From contig JAJPHL010000068.1 in assembly GCA_021325275.1 (NCBI GenBank), positions 62,001 through 126,000 of the forward strand: a stretch of 64,000 nt of DNA. Reading direction: 5' to 3'. This document shows, in pieces, positions 61,763-64,000 of this stretch. Numbering within the stretch: position 1 is the first letter of the stretch; each line of letters begins with the position of its first letter. This DNA is from Terriglobia bacterium (GTDB lineage: Bacteria > Acidobacteriota > Terriglobia > JAJPHL01). Position numbers and translations under genes: made by a program. Below the pieces are notes generated by a model. The model saw only the letters and a program-made list of their open reading frames with translations. It did not search any database and was not told the DNA's origin.

Positions 61763-62680
61763 ATGAGATTTAAATCATTGAGACTCGAATCAGCCAAAAA
61801 ATATCTCGCAATTCTAACAGTAGTGCTTGCCACGGCGGCGCCCGTGGCGTTCTCGCAAACCGCGGCCACGCCGCGCGCCCAGGTAATCCGCATCGGCGGC
61901 GGCCCATGGATGGGCGTCAGCGTGCTGGACGTCAACGAGGAGCGCGTCAAGGAACTGAAGTTGAAAGAAGAGCGCGGCGTTGAAGTAGTGACGGTCGCGC
62001 CGGATGGTCCCGCGCAAAAGGCGGGCTTGAAAGAGCACGACGTGATCCTCGACTACAACGGCCAGCGCGTCGAGGGCGTCGAGGAATTCCGCCGGATGAT
62101 TTCAGAAACGCCCGAGGGGCGCAACGTGAAGCTCGTGATCAGCCGCGACGGCGCGACGCAAACCGTATCGCTGAAACTGGAAGAGCGCGCCGGCGTGGGC
62201 GTAGGCCACGGACGCGGCGGCAACAACTCCTTCGCATGGGCGTCGCCGACGCCGCCCTCCCCGCCAACGACCCCTCCGCCCGGCGCCCGCCGCACGCCGC
62301 GCGCCTTCGCCTGGGACGGCGACATGGGCAACCTCGGCGATCTTTTCTGGACGCCCTTCGGAACCAGCAGCCCACGTCTCGGCATTGAGGGCGAGGAAAT
62401 CACCGGCCAGCTCGGCGAATATTTCGGCGTGCCGGAGAGGAACGGCATCTTGGTGCGCGAAGTCCATGCAGGCAGCGCCGCGGAACGCGCCGGACTCAAA
62501 GCCGGCGACGTGATCACCAAGATCAACGGCAAGCACGTTCAGGACATGGGCGATCTGCGCGACCAACTGCGCGACAACGCCGGAAAGTCGTTTCCGATTA
62601 CGCTGATTCGCAACAAAAAGGAAACGACCGTCACGGTCACGGTAGAAAAAGTCGAGAACCGCATCATCGATCGCATGTAA
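61763..62680 (+). CDS. Secreted tandem-PDZ protein without a protease domain
   Basis: The ATG at 61763 follows a strong AGGAGGGG site and gives 305 residues. A signal peptide (LAILTVVLATAAPVAFSQ) leads to two PDZ domains: about 50-135 (WMGVSVLDVNEERVKELKLKEERGVEVVTVAPDGPAQKAGLKEHDVIL) and about 215-300 (ITGQLGEYFGVPERNGILVREVHAGSAAERAGLKAGDVITKINGK). A Pro-rich linker (PPSPPTTPPPG) joins them. The HtrA protease domain is absent, so it probably binds C-termini or scaffolds other envelope proteins. It is the last gene of the sigma operon. Confidence 0.82.
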   Translation: MRFKSLRLESAKKYLAILTVVLATAAPVAFSQTAATPRAQVIRIGGGPWMGVSVLDVNEERVKELKLKEERGVEVVTVAPDGPAQKAGLKEHDVILDYNGQRVEGVEEFRRMISETPEGRNVKLVISRDGATQTVSLKLEERAGVGVGHGRGGNNSFAWASPTPPSPPTTPPPGARRTPRAFAWDGDMGNLGDLFWTPFGTSSPRLGIEGEEITGQLGEYFGVPERNGILVREVHAGSAAERAGLKAGDVITKINGKHVQDMGDLRDQLRDNAGKSFPITLIRNKKETTVTVTVEKVENRIIDRM

Positions 62681-62704
62681 CCAAGGAACCAACGAGGGGA
62701 AGGG

Positions 62705-62736
62705 AAGGCGCGGGCCGCCGGCTGCGCCTTTTCTAT
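62705..62736 (+). terminator. Rho-independent terminator after the sigma/PDZ operon
   Basis: Stem AAGGCGC / GCGCCTT with a GC-rich loop, followed by TTTTCTATTT, 24 bases after the last stop codon. Confidence 0.75.
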
Positions 62737-62744
62737 TTGTCTCG

Positions 62745-63416
62745 CTACTTCACGTCGCGCACGATTTCCACTTTCGCGTCCGGAACGGCCACTTTCAGAA
62801 GCTTCGATCCGTCCGTCCAAATCTGCAACGTCGTCGCGTCGGTCTTCACGGACCACTTATCGTGGCCTTCGTCCTTGCCAAGATAATCGAGCAGCACCAT
62901 TCCCGGCGTTGCTTCCTGCGGGATCAGCACTTGCACGTGCTGCGCGCCGCCCTTCTGGCGGTCGTAGCGAGCGATCAGCAAAATGTAGTGGTGAAAGAAA
63001 TTGGTGTCAAGGATCACCACCGCCGGCTCGAGCATGAACTCGAAATCTTTAGGACCTTGCGGCGTTTGATAGTGCGCTTTCGCGTGCCCGGCCACAACTT
63101 CCAGTTGCGCGCTGGCCTTGGCCGGCGAATTCTGCAAGCGCGTGTAGGAGGTCACCGTGAGATCGTGCGCTAGATTCATCACCGCCGACTCGGTGGCGTT
63201 CTTGCCGTCCGGCATCTTCAACTTCAGATCGCCGCGCATGCGGAATCCCGTGCCGGCCGGTTCCACGCTGAACGTTTCGGTGCCCACAACTTGGCCGGCG
63301 GCCACAATCTTCAGCGTTCCATGATCCACCAGATCGGCGGGCGGCGCCGGTTGAGCCAAGGTGAGGGCGGCGAAAACCGCTAGTGAGCTATAAAACATAA
63401 TCGCCCGGAAATGCAT
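62745..63416 (-). CDS. Secreted protein of unknown function
   Basis: The ATG at 63416 gives 223 residues with an N-terminal export signal (MFYSSLAVFAALTLAQ within the first 25 residues). The mature part is beta-rich: TLKIVAAGQVVGTETFSVEPAGTGFRMRGDLKL, VVAGHAKAHYQTPQG, EPAVVILDTNFFHHYILLIARYDRQ and WTDGSKLLKVAVPDAKVEIVRD. I do not recognise the family. It lies 8 bases from the shikimate kinase start and may be co-transcribed with it. Confidence 0.6.
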   Translation of the reverse strand: MHFRAIMFYSSLAVFAALTLAQPAPPADLVDHGTLKIVAAGQVVGTETFSVEPAGTGFRMRGDLKLKMPDGKNATESAVMNLAHDLTVTSYTRLQNSPAKASAQLEVVAGHAKAHYQTPQGPKDFEFMLEPAVVILDTNFFHHYILLIARYDRQKGGAQHVQVLIPQEATPGMVLLDYLGKDEGHDKWSVKTDATTLQIWTDGSKLLKVAVPDAKVEIVRDVK

Positions 63417-63423
63417 GATCCCA

Positions 63424-63951
63424 TCATAGGCCCGAATCGAAGCGTTGGGCAATGGCGGAAACCGCGTCCTCGGGAGTGCCCGATCCGGTACCGATGGTCC
63501 AGGCGGCGAGGCGATACAACGGCTGCCTTTCGTTAAAGAGTCGCGCGAAGCGCTCGGGATCGCGCGCCAGGGGGCGATGCAACAACCCGGCGCAGCGTTC
63601 TTTCAAGACATCCAGTGGTGCGTCGAGAAAAATCGTCAAGGCGCGCGCCGCGGCAATCGATTCGCGGTTGCGTTGTTGCGCGAACGCGCCGCCGCCCAGC
63701 GCGATGACCAGGGGCGTATCGGCCTTTGCCAGCAGGTCGGTGAGAGCCTTAGCTTCCAGGTCGCGGAACGCCGCTTCGCCCAGCACCTCGAAGACGTCGG
63801 CGATGCGGCGGCCGGCGGCGGCTTCGATGCAATCGTCCAGGTCGATGAACTGGCGCGCGAGGCGCGCGGCGAGCAGCGCTCCCACGGTGGTCTTGCCGCT
63901 GCCCATGAATCCGAGAAGGATGATGTGGTCATTCACGCCGTGCGCGTTCAC
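63424..63951 (-). CDS. aroK: Shikimate kinase
   Basis: A 175-residue P-loop kinase with Walker A GFMGSGKTT, the DLDD motif in FIDLDDCIEAAAGRRIADVF binding Mg/shikimate, FRDLEAKAL, and the lid/arginine segment RPLARDPERFARLFNERQPLY. It phosphorylates shikimate for aromatic amino acid synthesis. It is complete; nothing further is coded between it and the window end. Confidence 0.92.
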   Translation of the reverse strand: MNAHGVNDHIILLGFMGSGKTTVGALLAARLARQFIDLDDCIEAAAGRRIADVFEVLGEAAFRDLEAKALTDLLAKADTPLVIALGGGAFAQQRNRESIAAARALTIFLDAPLDVLKERCAGLLHRPLARDPERFARLFNERQPLYRLAAWTIGTGSGTPEDAVSAIAQRFDSGL

Positions 63952-64000
63952 TGTGAAAGTCTAGCATGGCGCGCGGATCTGACAAATTCGCACAATAGAA

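Overview
This 64 kb, GC-rich, densely coded stretch looks like the chromosome of an Acidobacteriota member, most like the Solibacter/Bryobacter group. The assignment is inferred from gene content. Three large secreted proteins share the C-terminal domain common in that group (TIGR03437-like), there is an acidobacterial-type VWA protein, and lptD shows a diderm envelope. I see no rRNA, tRNA, CRISPR array, phage block or complete insertion sequence.

Layout. 1-9.8 kb: a giant secreted beta-propeller protein cut by the left edge, a PPOX-fold protein, a fused LeuC-LeuD type aconitase and a BACON-repeat secreted protein. 10-18.4 kb: a polyprenol-type glycosyltransferase, an MFS transporter, a Tat-exported Gfo/Idh/MocA protein, a small two-gene cassette whose nucleotidyltransferase is frameshifted, a TlpA thioredoxin, and a compact pterin operon (two 6-pyruvoyl-tetrahydropterin synthase paralogues plus folE), then a glycosyltransferase-like gene and a VWA protein. 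18.4-24.1 kb: a duplicated island with two membrane metallophosphoesterases flanking two GT39-like glycosyltransferases. 24.1-29.7 kb: a conserved secreted protein, a Nudix hydrolase, an unusual BtuF-like/GAF fusion, a NifU/IscU-like scaffold, a MocA-like/XdhC pair for molybdenum hydroxylases, and an MDR dehydrogenase. 29.8-42 kb: a metzincin protease with a partner, an RDD-FecR-DegT operon, lptD, periplasmic msrA, a dienelactone hydrolase and an amidohydrolase. 42-46 kb: a flavoprotein coupled to an ECF41-type sigma factor behind a near-ideal ECF41 promoter, a glyoxalase-II-like hydrolase and ygfZ. 46-52.3 kb: nuoB and nuoA separated and in opposite orientation around a GT-C-like gene, uridine kinase, GlsB, a DUF4097-like protein and a membrane protein/ECF sigma/anti-sigma operon. 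52.3-58.8 kb: alcohol dehydrogenase, recG, a NatAB-type ABC exporter and an alpha/beta hydrolase. 58.8-64 kb: an ECF sigma/HEAT-repeat anti-sigma/DUF4097/tandem-PDZ operon, a secreted protein and aroK.

Themes. Envelope functions dominate: secreted repeat proteins, LptD, glycosyltransferases, two sigma/anti-sigma modules linked to DUF4097-like beta-strand proteins, and periplasmic redox or repair proteins. Intergenic DNA carries several families of dispersed palindromes: a MITE-like element built on nested inverted repeats (about 310-325 bp in two copies, inner part only in a third), period-7 hairpin arrays (ACTCAGS or ACTCGGR type) and period-8 arrays (CTCTGCGT type). They tend to sit at gene ends, often between convergent genes.

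The most unusual items are the sigma/HEAT-anti-sigma/DUF4097/PDZ operon, the BtuF-GAF fusion, the PTPS pair in which one copy lacks the nucleophilic Cys, and the autoregulated ECF41 operon. Coordinates use the start codon I prefer; alternatives are given in the entries.
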